Of a DNA stretch of 48,742 nt, positions 33,769 to 42,228 are shown one piece after another (the first letter of the stretch is position 1; each line of letters starts with the position of its first letter). The translations under genes were made by a program, and so were the position numbers. Under the pieces are notes generated by a model. The model was not told where the DNA came from. It saw only the letters and a list, made by a program, of their open reading frames with translations, and ran no database searches. The stretch is from Lentisphaeria bacterium (lineage in GTDB: Bacteria > Verrucomicrobiota > Lentisphaeria > Victivallales > Victivallaceae), in assembly GCA_017502435.1 (NCBI GenBank), contig JAFVUZ010000179.1, positions 1 to 48,742 of the forward strand, given 5' to 3'.

Positions 33769-35024
33769 TCAGTTGATATTTGGTTCAGAGCCATTCAGGA
33801 TAAAAGGCTGAGTCCAAGCACATTGGTAAGTCGGATACAGACTTTGGGAGACTCGCACTTTTTTATTTGCTGTAATTACAGCTCTGATGTATAGATCGTC
33901 ATCAGTTATTTTGCATGAAGCTGAAGTGCCGCTGACAGATTTTATGATAATGCCGATATCTTCCCGAATAAGCGGAAATTCGCGATTGAGTTCTGACCTT
34001 TCAAGAGTGTATTCTTTATATTCTATGCTGCGGTCAAAATCTTTTTTTGTACTGATGAAGTCAATACGGTAATTGACTCCCTCTTCGGCTTCAACTTTGA
34101 CATTCAGAGTACCGTTTTCAAATGAAACATCCTCCAGCATAACTCCGCATGAAGCATAAAAATCACCTTCGAGCATGGATTTTGTGATGTTTTCTGCTGT
34201 AAATTCATTCCGGCAGTTCACTACGACCCATGATTTGTTCGGAGAGAGGATTGTATTGTATTGATCAGGTCTGAAGTAGTGTGAATCATCAGTGGCAGTA
34301 ACATATACAAGACCGTTTCCTGCCGTCAGACGGTGTGCCAAAACGAAATCGTAATATTTATCCGGGGAACATATCCAATTTTCAGGGACATAACTTGAAC
34401 CGCTGTTGCATATTTCAAAAAGTTTGATCTCTGCATGGTTTATTAATATGAATGGATCTACATCCCAGCTGCGCCAGAATGGATGATTGAGCATAAGAAA
34501 TGAACCGTTGTTGTTGTTGTGTTTGTTGAAAATTTCAATTACTTCCCCGGTTAATTCTTCCAGCGAACCATGTTGAGGAACAGGAACATTGGCCGCAATA
34601 TTAAAAAGATTATAATGAAGATAATAACCGCGTTCTTCTTTGCCGTAATTCTGAATGGGAATGGATATTTCATTGCCGGGAACAACGAGAAATTTGCCCG
34701 GAATTTCCCATTCTTTTTTGAGTTCTTTATAAGTTTTCATGCGTACAAAGGTTCGCAGTCCGAGCTGTTTTTTATCAATAGGAGCAGGCAGAGCCAATTT
34801 CATATCATCTTCAAAACATCTCTGTAATAACTGCCAGGCCAGACATTTTCCTTGACGACTTGAATCCATGCATGTTCATCTTCCTGAAAAACATTGTGGT
34901 CAGAAAGGCATACGAAATCGTACCCTTTATTTTTGTAGGTATTGATCACAATTTCAGGAAGAGCATTTCCATCGGACCAGATAGTGTGTATATGCAACTC
35001 ACCTTTTTTCCAATTTTTTTTCAT
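33769..35024 (-). pseudogene. PHP-domain phosphoesterase gene interrupted by a frameshift
   Basis: Reading from 35024, one frame gives MKKNWKKGELHIHTIWSDGNALPE...VCLSDHNVF, the HxH and SDH motifs of PHP phosphoesterases, and stops at 34800. The other frame, open from about 34869 to 33769, continues with MKTYKELKKEWEIPGKFLVVPGNEIS, LNHPFWR and ATDDSHYF, the remaining metal motifs. A single-base change between about 34800 and 34869 would rejoin them into a protein of about 415 residues. No slippery heptamer is apparent, so this is a real frameshift or a sequence error. It has no signal peptide and lies downstream of the helical-barrel gene. A hairpin (33724-33752) follows. Confidence 0.75.
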
Positions 35025-35090
35025 TTTTTTACCTTTATTTTTTTGGGGGTAAATATTCAAAAGTTTTTCGGCATCGATCCAGTTTTGCAT
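35025..35090 (-). pseudogene. Fossil 3' tail and spacer of a fifth C45-array gene
   Basis: On the minus strand this encodes WIDAEKLLNI, the exact C-terminus type of the four array proteins (IDAEKLLKI, INAEKLLNI, KDAEKLLNI). The array's inter-gene spacer follows, running into an ATG. The original stop codon position reads TAC. The PHP gene therefore uses the ribosome-binding region of a lost array gene's successor, consistent with deletion or replacement within a tandem array. Confidence 0.75.
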
Positions 35091-35150
35091 GGGTGGTACA
35101 AGCATACTTGCAATAAAAAATCAGTTTATATTCAGTACACAGCCAATTTT

Positions 35151-36356
35151 TTATGCCGTCCAGTTACGGTTCACGGCACTCCATAAACCCTGCTGAAGCT
35201 GCAAAATGCCGTTGACATTCATCTGTTTAAAATCCATTTTGTCAAGTATCTTGCGATAGCGTGGCAGCATATCCGGATCAGGTTCAGCCATCGGGTCAAG
35301 CGACAGAGAGAAAAGAAGATTTCCAAGCCCTCTGGTGTATTCCATGACCTGATGAAATTCATCCGGCCGCTTGGGATTGGCATAGACATAACCTTCAAAA
35401 ACACCGTCTTTTTCGGGGACAAACGGCGGCTGAAGCAGACGCATCGGACAAGTCCGCCAGTTTGGTGCAAAAACGGTCCAGCTGCCTTTGAAGTTTTCAG
35501 CATCAGTTAATTGTTTGCGGAAAAGTTCCAGAATGTGAACTCTGTTTAAAGCCATGGCTTTTTGATATTTTCTGTGCAGATTTTCATCTCCGATCGGAAT
35601 ATTTGAAAGTACAGTCAGCGAAATCTGCATTTGAGACACTGTTATATCCCACCAGAATAAATCAGCTTCATTCATTTTTAGCGTGGCATCTACGCCGGGA
35701 TTTGCATATTTCAGTGCGAGTTCCCGCCAATGTTCGTCTCCGGTTGCATCCCATGCCGCCGCATAAAACATCGGAAGCCGTAGCATTTCATGCGGTGCAG
35801 CATTCCATACGGTTGAAACAATTCCCGGTCGGCCGTCAAGACGCAGAAGATTTCCGTCTGATTCAGGAGTTATGACTTTTTCGCAGTAACGTGCGGTATT
35901 GACGAGCAGAGTTCGTGCATCATTTTTCAGTTCGTGGAAATTTCTGAAACAACGCCATGCCGCATATACTGCCAGAGTGAATTGATCACGTGAACTGTTG
36001 AAATAACAGCTTTTTCCGTCAAAAGGACTGACACTGCGGGCAAAAAAACCGTCTTTGCCGTGACAGCTTGAAGCAAGAATCAATCCTTGCAGAACAGCTT
36101 TTGCCTGTTCAAGAGCATTTTTGTCTCCGGCGGCATGACGGAAACGGAGAATATCCATTGCCGCACCTGCAGAAAGCATACTGTCTTCCATCCCTGTACT
36201 CCAACCGCATGGGTTGGGGTATTGTTTGGCTATTTCCTGCGGAGTCGGGAGAGAGTGTAAGCCATTTTCTGTCAGACAATCATAAAAAAGGGATGTTGCA
36301 GGATGAAAAAATGCACTCCATATCCGTTCCCATGCGTCCTGTAAATAAAGAAACAT
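35151..36356 (-). CDS. Putative (alpha/alpha)6-barrel protein, possible glycan-active enzyme
   Basis: The 401-residue product lacks a signal peptide and is almost all helical, with repeated aromatic-rich helices (PNPCGWSTGMEDSMLSAGAAMDILRF, SSRDQFTLAVYAAWRCF, NAAPHEMLRLPMFYAAAWDATGDEHW). This resembles six-hairpin glycosidase-like folds such as GH88/GH105. GWSTGMEDS and SRDQF hold acidic residues that could be catalytic. I cannot name the family. It follows the C45 array by 26 bp on the same strand. It may act on a sugar substituent, but this is conjecture. Confidence 0.6.
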   Translation of the reverse strand: MFLYLQDAWERIWSAFFHPATSLFYDCLTENGLHSLPTPQEIAKQYPNPCGWSTGMEDSMLSAGAAMDILRFRHAAGDKNALEQAKAVLQGLILASSCHGKDGFFARSVSPFDGKSCYFNSSRDQFTLAVYAAWRCFRNFHELKNDARTLLVNTARYCEKVITPESDGNLLRLDGRPGIVSTVWNAAPHEMLRLPMFYAAAWDATGDEHWRELALKYANPGVDATLKMNEADLFWWDITVSQMQISLTVLSNIPIGDENLHRKYQKAMALNRVHILELFRKQLTDAENFKGSWTVFAPNWRTCPMRLLQPPFVPEKDGVFEGYVYANPKRPDEFHQVMEYTRGLGNLLFSLSLDPMAEPDPDMLPRYRKILDKMDFKQMNVNGILQLQQGLWSAVNRNWTA

Positions 36357-36382
36357 TACACTCTCCTTAGTTTGTAATCAAT

Positions 36383-37495
36383 TTATATTTTCAAGAGTTT
36401 TTCGGCATCGATCCAGATTTTTTCAGCAGTTGAGTTCATGAGTTTGACTGCTTCGGCACGTTTTCCTGCATCGAGAAGTTTGCGTGCTTCTGACTGGGCC
36501 TTTTTGTAAACAGCCATTGAGTCTTTTTCAAATTTTGTCCATTCAGCAGGGATGGGGGCTTCAAGTTTGAGATTATCAAGACGTTTGAAGGCGGCGGCAG
36601 ACCATTTGCCATTGCCCATGGAGGGAATGACTTTTTCGGCACAGACGGGGACGGGAACATAAACTGTATGTCTGGGATGACCGATGGTGACATACAGACT
36701 TGAGAGGACATCGGGATATTTTTTGTCAACTTCGAGACTGGAACTTGAGTTGGTCAGTTTGAAGCAGACGGAGCGTTTTTCGGGACAGTCTTCGGGCATG
36801 AGGTAGTGACGTGAGAGGGCAAAAATATCAAGCAGGGAAATTTTGCCTTTTTTGTCGAGTATCTGATTGAGACCTGAGAGGGCGATAAATGCTCTGGCAC
36901 TGGAATTGAGATAGACTTTGATTGAGTTTCTGGTCATCTGATACATACCGGGATTCTGCCAGATATTGGCACGGACAGTAAAGCCGTTGTCGTAACGCTG
37001 TGCGGCACAGAATTTTGCAGTAATTTCGCAGACATAACCTTCGTTGCGGTCCATGAGGAAGAAAATTGAACCTTTATTGCCGTGAGAATAGTCACCTGCG
37101 GCTATAAGTTCTTTGATTTTTTCGACGCCCTGTGCCGCAGTGTCGCAGGTGTTGAGAACTTCATTGAGCATGGCGGGAGTGCCTTTTTTGCCTTTTACAT
37201 TGGGTGGATTGATGCATGTTTCACCGCTGTTCATGACCCCTGCAAGACCGGAAACATTTATGCCCATATTGGTATTGCCGTTACCGAGGGCGACCCATTT
37301 GCGGGGGGATGAGGCGGGGCTGATGGAAACAACGATATTGCGTGGGATGGCATCACGGTTTTTGTGGAGGATGTTGGTTCCGTTTTCAGTCATATCGGAA
37401 AAGACCATCCAACTGGTACAGCCATGAACGCTGATGGGATTTACTGCCAAGAATAATGCAGTCAAAACGGTGGCAAAGAGAAACAATTTTTTCAT
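36383..37495 (-). CDS. Secreted C45-type Ntn hydrolase, array member 1
   Basis: The 370-residue product has a signal peptide ending ...NPISVHG, directly followed by C26 in CTSWMVFSDMTENGTNILHKNRD. This matches the N-terminal-nucleophile start of C45/choloylglycine-hydrolase-like amidases and acyltransferases (Cys, then Asn-Arg-Asp). MGINVSGLAGVMNSGE, DRNEGYVCEIT and RANIWQNPGMYQ are further family segments. Export would expose Cys as the nucleophile. The last 60 residues (PAEWTKFEKDSM to the end) are nearly identical in all four members and look like a helical tail. It probably cleaves or transfers an amide-linked acyl or amino-acid group in the periplasm or outside the cell. Confidence 0.82.
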   Translation of the reverse strand: MKKLFLFATVLTALFLAVNPISVHGCTSWMVFSDMTENGTNILHKNRDAIPRNIVVSISPASSPRKWVALGNGNTNMGINVSGLAGVMNSGETCINPPNVKGKKGTPAMLNEVLNTCDTAAQGVEKIKELIAAGDYSHGNKGSIFFLMDRNEGYVCEITAKFCAAQRYDNGFTVRANIWQNPGMYQMTRNSIKVYLNSSARAFIALSGLNQILDKKGKISLLDIFALSRHYLMPEDCPEKRSVCFKLTNSSSSLEVDKKYPDVLSSLYVTIGHPRHTVYVPVPVCAEKVIPSMGNGKWSAAAFKRLDNLKLEAPIPAEWTKFEKDSMAVYKKAQSEARKLLDAGKRAEAVKLMNSTAEKIWIDAEKLLKI

Positions 37496-37518
37496 TTTTT
37501 TATCTTTCTTTTTTGGGG

Positions 37519-38637
37519 TTAAATATTCAAAAGTTTTTCGGCATTGATCCAGATTTTTTCAGCAGTTGAGTTCATGAGTTTGACTGCTTCGGCACGTTTG
37601 CCTGCATCGAGAAGTTTGCGGGCATCGGATTGTGCCTTTTTGTAAACGGCCATTGAATCTTTTTCAAATTTTGTCCATTCAGCAGGGATGGGGGCTTCAA
37701 GTTTGAGATTATCAAGACGTTTGAAGGCGGCGGCGGACCATTTGAGATTTCCCATAGAGGGGAGAATTTTTTCAACGCAGACAGGGATGGGAACATAGAC
37801 GGTGTGGCGGGGATGTCCGATGGTGAAATAAGCAGTTGAAAGTACATCGGGATACTGTTTGTCGATTTCAAGACTTGAGGTGGAGTTGGTGGCTCTGAAG
37901 CAGACAGAACGTTTCTGTGAAGAAGTTTCCGGCATGAGATAGTGACGTGAGAGGTCAAAAATGTCAAGAAGAGTGATTTTGTTATGTTTGTCGATAGCCT
38001 TGTTGAGTTCAGAGATGGCAATGAAGGCTCTGGCACTGGAGTTGAGATGCCATTTGATATTGCTGCGTGAAATCTGATACATACCGGGATTCTGCCAGAT
38101 GTTGGCACGGACGGTGAATCCATCGTTGTATTTCTGGACGCTGTAATATTTGGGAGTCATTTCAAAAACATAACCTTCGTTACGGTCGCAGAAAAAGAAA
38201 GTGGAACCTTTCTTTTCGCCATGACGGTATTTGCTGTTTTTGACAATATCTTTCATCATATCGACAGCTTGAGCGGCAGTATCGCATGATTTAAGCATTT
38301 TGAGAACGATTTGGGAGGTTGACATTTTTGTTTTTTCATCGGAATAGTCGAAACTTACTTCGCCGCTGTTCATGATAACTGCGAGACCGGAAGCGTTCAT
38401 ACCCATGCAGAGAGCGTTGTTGTTGCCCATGCCGACCCATTTGCGTGCAGATTCGGCATTGCTCAGATATACAGCGATTTTTCTGGAAACTGCGTCACGG
38501 TTTTTGTGAAGGATATTGGTTCCGTTTTTGGTCATGTCGGAGAAGATCATCCAGCTGGTGCAGCCGAGAACATTAAGGGGATTTACTGCAAAGAGCAATG
38601 TAGTTAAAACGGTGGAAAAGAGAAACAATTTTTTCAT
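37519..38637 (-). CDS. Secreted C45-type Ntn hydrolase, array member 2
   Basis: This 372-residue paralogue starts MKKLFLFSTVLTTLLFAVNPLNVLG with C26 at the proposed mature N-terminus (CTSWMIFSDMTKNGTNILHKNRD). It keeps DRNEGYVFEMT, RANIWQNPGMYQISRSNIKWHLNSSARAFIA and IGHPRHTVYVPIPVC. The spacer to member 1 is short (23 bp) and itself repeated between other array genes (AATATTTAACCCC followed by an A-rich tract). Its C-terminal part is nearly identical in DNA to member 1, suggesting recent duplication or gene conversion. Confidence 0.82.
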   Translation of the reverse strand: MKKLFLFSTVLTTLLFAVNPLNVLGCTSWMIFSDMTKNGTNILHKNRDAVSRKIAVYLSNAESARKWVGMGNNNALCMGMNASGLAVIMNSGEVSFDYSDEKTKMSTSQIVLKMLKSCDTAAQAVDMMKDIVKNSKYRHGEKKGSTFFFCDRNEGYVFEMTPKYYSVQKYNDGFTVRANIWQNPGMYQISRSNIKWHLNSSARAFIAISELNKAIDKHNKITLLDIFDLSRHYLMPETSSQKRSVCFRATNSTSSLEIDKQYPDVLSTAYFTIGHPRHTVYVPIPVCVEKILPSMGNLKWSAAAFKRLDNLKLEAPIPAEWTKFEKDSMAVYKKAQSDARKLLDAGKRAEAVKLMNSTAEKIWINAEKLLNI

Positions 38638-38659
38638 TTTTTTACCTTTCTTTTTTTGG

Positions 38660-39754
38660 TTAAATATTCAAAAGTTTTTCGGCATCCTTCCAGATTTTTT
38701 CAGCAGTTGAGTTCATGAGTTTGACGGCTTCGGCACGTTTGCCTGCATCGAGGAGTTTGCGGGCTTCATCTTTGGCTTTATTGTATTTTACCATTGAATC
38801 TTTTTCAAATTTTGTCCATTCAGCAGGGATGGGGGCTTCGAGTTTTAATTCATCAAAACGTTTCCATGCAGCAGCCGACCAGCGAAGATCTGTCATTGCC
38901 GGATGCAGTTTCTCAACACAAACGGGCACTGGAACATAAACCGTATGTCTGGGATGACCGATGGTTGTGTACATGGTTGAGAGAACATCAGGATGCTGTT
39001 TGTCTATTTCAAAAGATGCGGTAGAATTAGTTGCTCTGAAACAAACGGAACGCTTCTGGGGAGAATTTTCAGGCATGGTGCAATGGCGGGTCAATGCGAA
39101 AATATCAGTCAAAGTTATTTTGCTGTGCCTGTCAATTGCCTTGTTGAGTTCGGAAATAGCAATGTATGCTCTGGCACTGGAGTTTAGATACCATTTGATA
39201 TTACTTCTTGAAAGTTGATACATTCCCGGGTTCTGCCAGATATTGGCACGGACGGCGTAACCATTTGTATAACGCTGAACGGAACAGAAATACGGAGTAA
39301 TTTCGCAAATATACCCTTCATTGCGATCGCAGAAAAAGTAAATCATTCCTCTGTTTTCACGATGACAATAAAGTTTATTTTTGATAATATTCAACAAATA
39401 TTCAACACACTGTTCCGCAGTATCACACGTTTCAAGACATTCCTGAATAGTCGGAGCAAATTTAGGAAGTTTTATTTCTTTTTTATCTGTATAATCTTCG
39501 CCGTTATTGGCGACAACTGCCAAACCTGAAACATTCATTCCCATACGGATGCCGCCTTTATCGCCGGAAGCGATCCATTTGCGGGGAGAACTTGCATCAC
39601 TTAAATATGCGTTGATTCCCCGCGGATTTGCATCACGGTTTTTATGAAGGATATTAGTTCCGTTTTCAGTCAAATCCGAAAAAATCATCCAGCTGGTGCA
39701 TGCAAAAACATTTGCACAAACAATGACAGCAATGAGAGTGACAATTTTTTTCAT
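38660..39754 (-). CDS. Secreted C45-type Ntn hydrolase, array member 3
   Basis: The 364-residue paralogue has a shorter, different signal peptide (MKKIVTLIAVIVCANVFA) with a textbook Ala-x-Ala signal-peptidase site immediately before C19 of CTSWMIFSDLTENGTNILHKNRD. The start at 39754 was preferred to an ATG two codons earlier because AAAGGA would otherwise touch the start codon. The core and helical tail match the other members (RANIWQNPGMYQLSRSNIKWYLNSSARAYIA; IPAEWTKFEKDSM). It begins 11 bp after member 4's stop. Confidence 0.82.
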   Translation of the reverse strand: MKKIVTLIAVIVCANVFACTSWMIFSDLTENGTNILHKNRDANPRGINAYLSDASSPRKWIASGDKGGIRMGMNVSGLAVVANNGEDYTDKKEIKLPKFAPTIQECLETCDTAEQCVEYLLNIIKNKLYCHRENRGMIYFFCDRNEGYICEITPYFCSVQRYTNGYAVRANIWQNPGMYQLSRSNIKWYLNSSARAYIAISELNKAIDRHSKITLTDIFALTRHCTMPENSPQKRSVCFRATNSTASFEIDKQHPDVLSTMYTTIGHPRHTVYVPVPVCVEKLHPAMTDLRWSAAAWKRFDELKLEAPIPAEWTKFEKDSMVKYNKAKDEARKLLDAGKRAEAVKLMNSTAEKIWKDAEKLLNI

Positions 39755-39765
39755 TTTCATTCCTT

Positions 39766-40950
39766 TTATATTTTAAGTAATTTGACTGCATCCTTCCAGA
39801 TTTTTTCAGCAGTTGAATTGACAAGTTTTACTGCTTCGGCACGTTTTCCTGCATTGAGGAGTTTGCGTGCATCGGATTGGGCTTTTTGGTAAACAGCCAT
39901 TGAATCTTTTTCAAATTTTGTCCATTCAGCAGGAATCGGGGCTTCGAGTTTGAGTTTGTCAAGACGTTTGAAGGCGGCGGCTGACCATTTGAGATTTCCC
40001 ATAGAGGGGAGAATTTTTTCAACGCAGACGGGGACGGGAACATAAACTGTATGTCTGGGATGCCCGATGGTTGTGTACATGGTTGAGAGAACGTCGGGAT
40101 AGCGGCGGTCAATTTCAAAAGAAGAGATCGAATTGGTGTATTTGAAGCAGATGGAACGTTTTGTTCCATACAGGGTTGAAAGAACGTCAGTATTGCTTTC
40201 TTTTTTAGCGGCAGTCTGTTCTGCCGGTGAATTATCCGGCATGGCACAGTGACGTGAGAGTGTGAAAATATCAAGCATGGCGATTTTGCCGTTTTTGTCA
40301 ATGATCTGATTGAGACCGGCGAGTGCGATAAAAGCCCGGGTACTGGAATTGAGATATTTTTTCACACTGTTTCTTGCGAGCTGATACATACCGGGATTCT
40401 GCCAGATATTGGCACGGACGGTGAAGCCTTCGGTGTATTTTTGTACGGAAATGCGGCTGTCGGTAAATTCACAGACATAACCTTCATTGCGGTCGCATAT
40501 AAGGTAAATGGCACCGACTTTAGAGGGGTGATAGTAAAGTTTGTCTGTAATAACTTTTTTGAAATATTCTACTGCCTGAGCGGCGGTATCGCATTGTTCG
40601 AGACATTCACGGATTATAATGGGAGTAGTTTTCCGGTTTTTTGCGGTACTGTTCCGGACATTGACGTATGCTTCGCCGTTGTTCATGATGACACCGAGAC
40701 CGGAAGAGTTCATGCCCATATAAACTCCGCCGTTGTTGCCGGAGCCGATCCATTTGCGGGGAGAAGAGGCGGGACTGAGATAAACTGCAACATTTTTGGG
40801 GGTTGCGTCGCGGTTTTTGTGGACGATGTTGGTCCCGTTGGCAGTCATGTCGTGCATGATTATCCAGCTGGTGCAGCCGTGAATATTCAGCGGGTTCAGT
40901 GCGATAAAAAGAGCAGTACAAACTGCCGCTAAGAGAAATAATTTTTTCAT
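39766..40950 (-). CDS. Secreted C45-type Ntn hydrolase, array member 4 (first in the operon)
   Basis: The 394-residue paralogue is the longest. A signal peptide (MKKLFLLAAVCTALFIALNPLNIHG) precedes C26 in CTSWIIMHDMTANGTNIVHKNRD. It carries an insertion of about 24 residues after CAMPDNSP (AEQTAAKKESNTDVLSTLYGTKRS), part of which repeats the nearby DVLSTMYTT segment, so it looks like an internal partial duplication. It is the promoter-proximal gene of the minus-strand array; AAAGGA precedes the start. Function is as for the other members, and differing inserts may give different specificities. Confidence 0.82.
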   Translation of the reverse strand: MKKLFLLAAVCTALFIALNPLNIHGCTSWIIMHDMTANGTNIVHKNRDATPKNVAVYLSPASSPRKWIGSGNNGGVYMGMNSSGLGVIMNNGEAYVNVRNSTAKNRKTTPIIIRECLEQCDTAAQAVEYFKKVITDKLYYHPSKVGAIYLICDRNEGYVCEFTDSRISVQKYTEGFTVRANIWQNPGMYQLARNSVKKYLNSSTRAFIALAGLNQIIDKNGKIAMLDIFTLSRHCAMPDNSPAEQTAAKKESNTDVLSTLYGTKRSICFKYTNSISSFEIDRRYPDVLSTMYTTIGHPRHTVYVPVPVCVEKILPSMGNLKWSAAAFKRLDKLKLEAPIPAEWTKFEKDSMAVYQKAQSDARKLLNAGKRAEAVKLVNSTAEKIWKDAVKLLKI

Positions 40951-41107
40951 TTTAGTCCTTTCATTTACTTGTATAATTACAAAAATAAATACATTTTATA
41001 ATATATCGCAGGTATCAGGAAATATAGCATATTTTTTTTTGAGTTCAATATATAAAATAATATTTGTTAAAAGAAAATGTTAAAAAATTACATTTAAAGA
41101 TAAAAAA

Positions 41108-41146
41108 TGCGGGAAAATGAAATAAATCACTTTCCCGCAATTTTTT
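41108..41146. terminator. Terminator between the RRM gene and the C45 array
   Basis: TGCGGGAAA (41108-41116) pairs with TTTCCCGCA (41131-41139), flanked by A6 (41102-41107) and T6 (41141-41146). It lies just after the RRM stop on the minus strand. Confidence 0.85.
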
Positions 41147-41161
41147 CAGGCTATTCAGAGA

Positions 41162-41422
41162 TTATGCCTGGGGACGCGGTTCGCGGGGACGGGCTTCGTT
41201 AACGACAACTTTGCGTCCACCGATTTCCTGACCGTTCATAGCCTCAATAGCGGCTTTTGCCTGAGCATCGTCGTGCATTTCAACAAAACCAAAACCTTTT
41301 GCACGACCGGTTTCGCGGTCTTTGACCAGACGGACCGCAGCGACTTCGCCATATGCTGAGAAAACAGATTTAACCTCTTCATGAGAGATTGCATACGGCA
41401 AATTTCCGACGTAAATGTTCAT
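41162..41422 (-). CDS. Small RRM-domain RNA-binding protein
   Basis: The 86-residue product is a single RNA recognition motif. RNP2 is IYVGNL (3-8) and RNP1 is KGFGFVEM (42-49), with a short PRPREP-type basic tail. Such one-domain RRM proteins (RbpA-like) occur in cyanobacteria and PVC bacteria and act as RNA chaperones, often cold-induced. The start at 41422 matches the family N-terminus; the frame runs 23 codons further upstream through structured leader sequence. An AAAGG site lies about 9 bp ahead. A promoter at 41581-41608 implies a leader of about 150 nt with several inverted repeats, suggesting post-transcriptional control. Confidence 0.93.
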   Translation of the reverse strand: MNIYVGNLPYAISHEEVKSVFSAYGEVAAVRLVKDRETGRAKGFGFVEMHDDAQAKAAIEAMNGQEIGGRKVVVNEARPREPRPQA

Positions 41423-41441
41423 AAATGAACCTTTCTTTTTG

Positions 41442-41512
41442 GGAGAAAATCTCCGTTTACAGCTGTAAATCCACCCTGAATTTACACGCAATTCTGCAAA
41501 AAAATGCAGAAT
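41442..41512 (-). promoter_or_regulatory. Palindrome-rich 5' leader of the RRM gene
   Basis: The leader holds GGAGA-AAA-TCTCC (41442-41454), the perfect 14-bp palindrome TTTACAGCTGTAAA (41456-41469), a TGTAAAT/ATTTACA pair (41464-41470 and 41480-41486) that competes with that palindrome, and ATTCTGCA/TGCAGAAT around a 6-nt loop (41491-41512). Mutually exclusive hairpins so close to the start suggest a switchable or autoregulated leader. This is inference from sequence only. Confidence 0.55.
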
Positions 41513-41580
41513 AATATTTTTTCTTCAGGGAGACTTACGTTCGATATGTATCCATGACTAAAAAATAAAATTTGTTCTAT

Positions 41581-41608
41581 ATTATAGTATTATTTTGTAA
41601 AATGGCAA
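41581..41608 (-). promoter_or_regulatory. Promoter of the RRM gene
   Basis: Read on the minus strand: TTGCCA (41608-41603), a 16-bp spacer and a consensus TATAAT (41586-41581). It would start transcription near 41574. The rest of the spacer to 41793 is very AT-rich with no gene. Confidence 0.65.
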
Positions 41609-41793
41609 GAGAAAAAATAAAAAAAAATTGAAATTTTTTTGTAAAATTATTTTGTTGAGTGTTGAAATTAATTGTTTTTTTGTAACTTGCACATAATAAG
41701 TAAAATAAAACAATTTTAAAAAATGATATTTCGGAGCAATTTCTATCAAAAAAAGCAGGATATTTGGGATTTGTATAAAATTAAGCTGCAGAA

Positions 41794-42228
41794 TCAATCT
41801 GAATTTTTGTATAACATTGGAGTATGACCGGTCATTACTTCAAAGCCGAGAGATGCATAAAATTTTTCATTGCCGGGAGTTGCTATCAACTGAATCCAGT
41901 CAATTCCGAGTTTGAGTGCTTCATCCACGAGTTTTTTTACAATGGCTTTTCCGATGCCGAGCCCCTGAAATTCTTTCAGTACTGCGACATCCTGAATGCA
42001 GCCGTCTGAAACGCCGTCAGAAAGCAAACGCCCCATGCCGACCATTTCATCATTGACAAATGCCCCGGCAAAGAGCGTTGAATTCTGACATATTCTGCTC
42101 ATGGCTTCATGCGAAAAACTTTCGTCATACCAGTTGACAGAACGGTAAATACGCTCCAGCGATGATGCCGGAGCGTTTTTTATAATGCGGATCTGAAAAT
42201 CCGTTTTACTGCATGTTTTTGACGACAT
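41794..42228 (-). CDS. GNAT-family N-acetyltransferase
   Basis: The 144-residue product has the GNAT core: [42 protein letters not shown] with the acetyl-CoA loop QGLGIG, then [11 protein letters not shown]. The substrate is unknown. It is compact, with no extra domains. The start at 42228 lies inside the 3' end of icd (23-bp overlap in another frame) with no clear ribosome binding site, so translation is probably coupled to icd. A longer start at 42264 would add 12 residues of frame-shifted icd sequence. Confidence 0.85.
   Translation of the reverse strand: MSSKTCSKTDFQIRIIKNAPASSLERIYRSVNWYDESFSHEAMSRICQNSTLFAGAFVNDEMVGMGRLLSDGVSDGCIQDVAVLKEFQGLGIGKAIVKKLVDEALKLGIDWIQLIATPGNEKFYASLGFEVMTGHTPMLYKNSD

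Noticed and set aside
34800-34869. Programmed frameshift in the PHP gene
   Set aside because: No X XXY YYZ slippery heptamer or clear downstream structure in the overlap; a mutation or sequence error is simpler.
41582-41797. 71-codon hydrophobic frame on the minus strand
   Set aside because: Phe/Ile/Leu-rich by base composition only, and it contains the RRM gene promoter.
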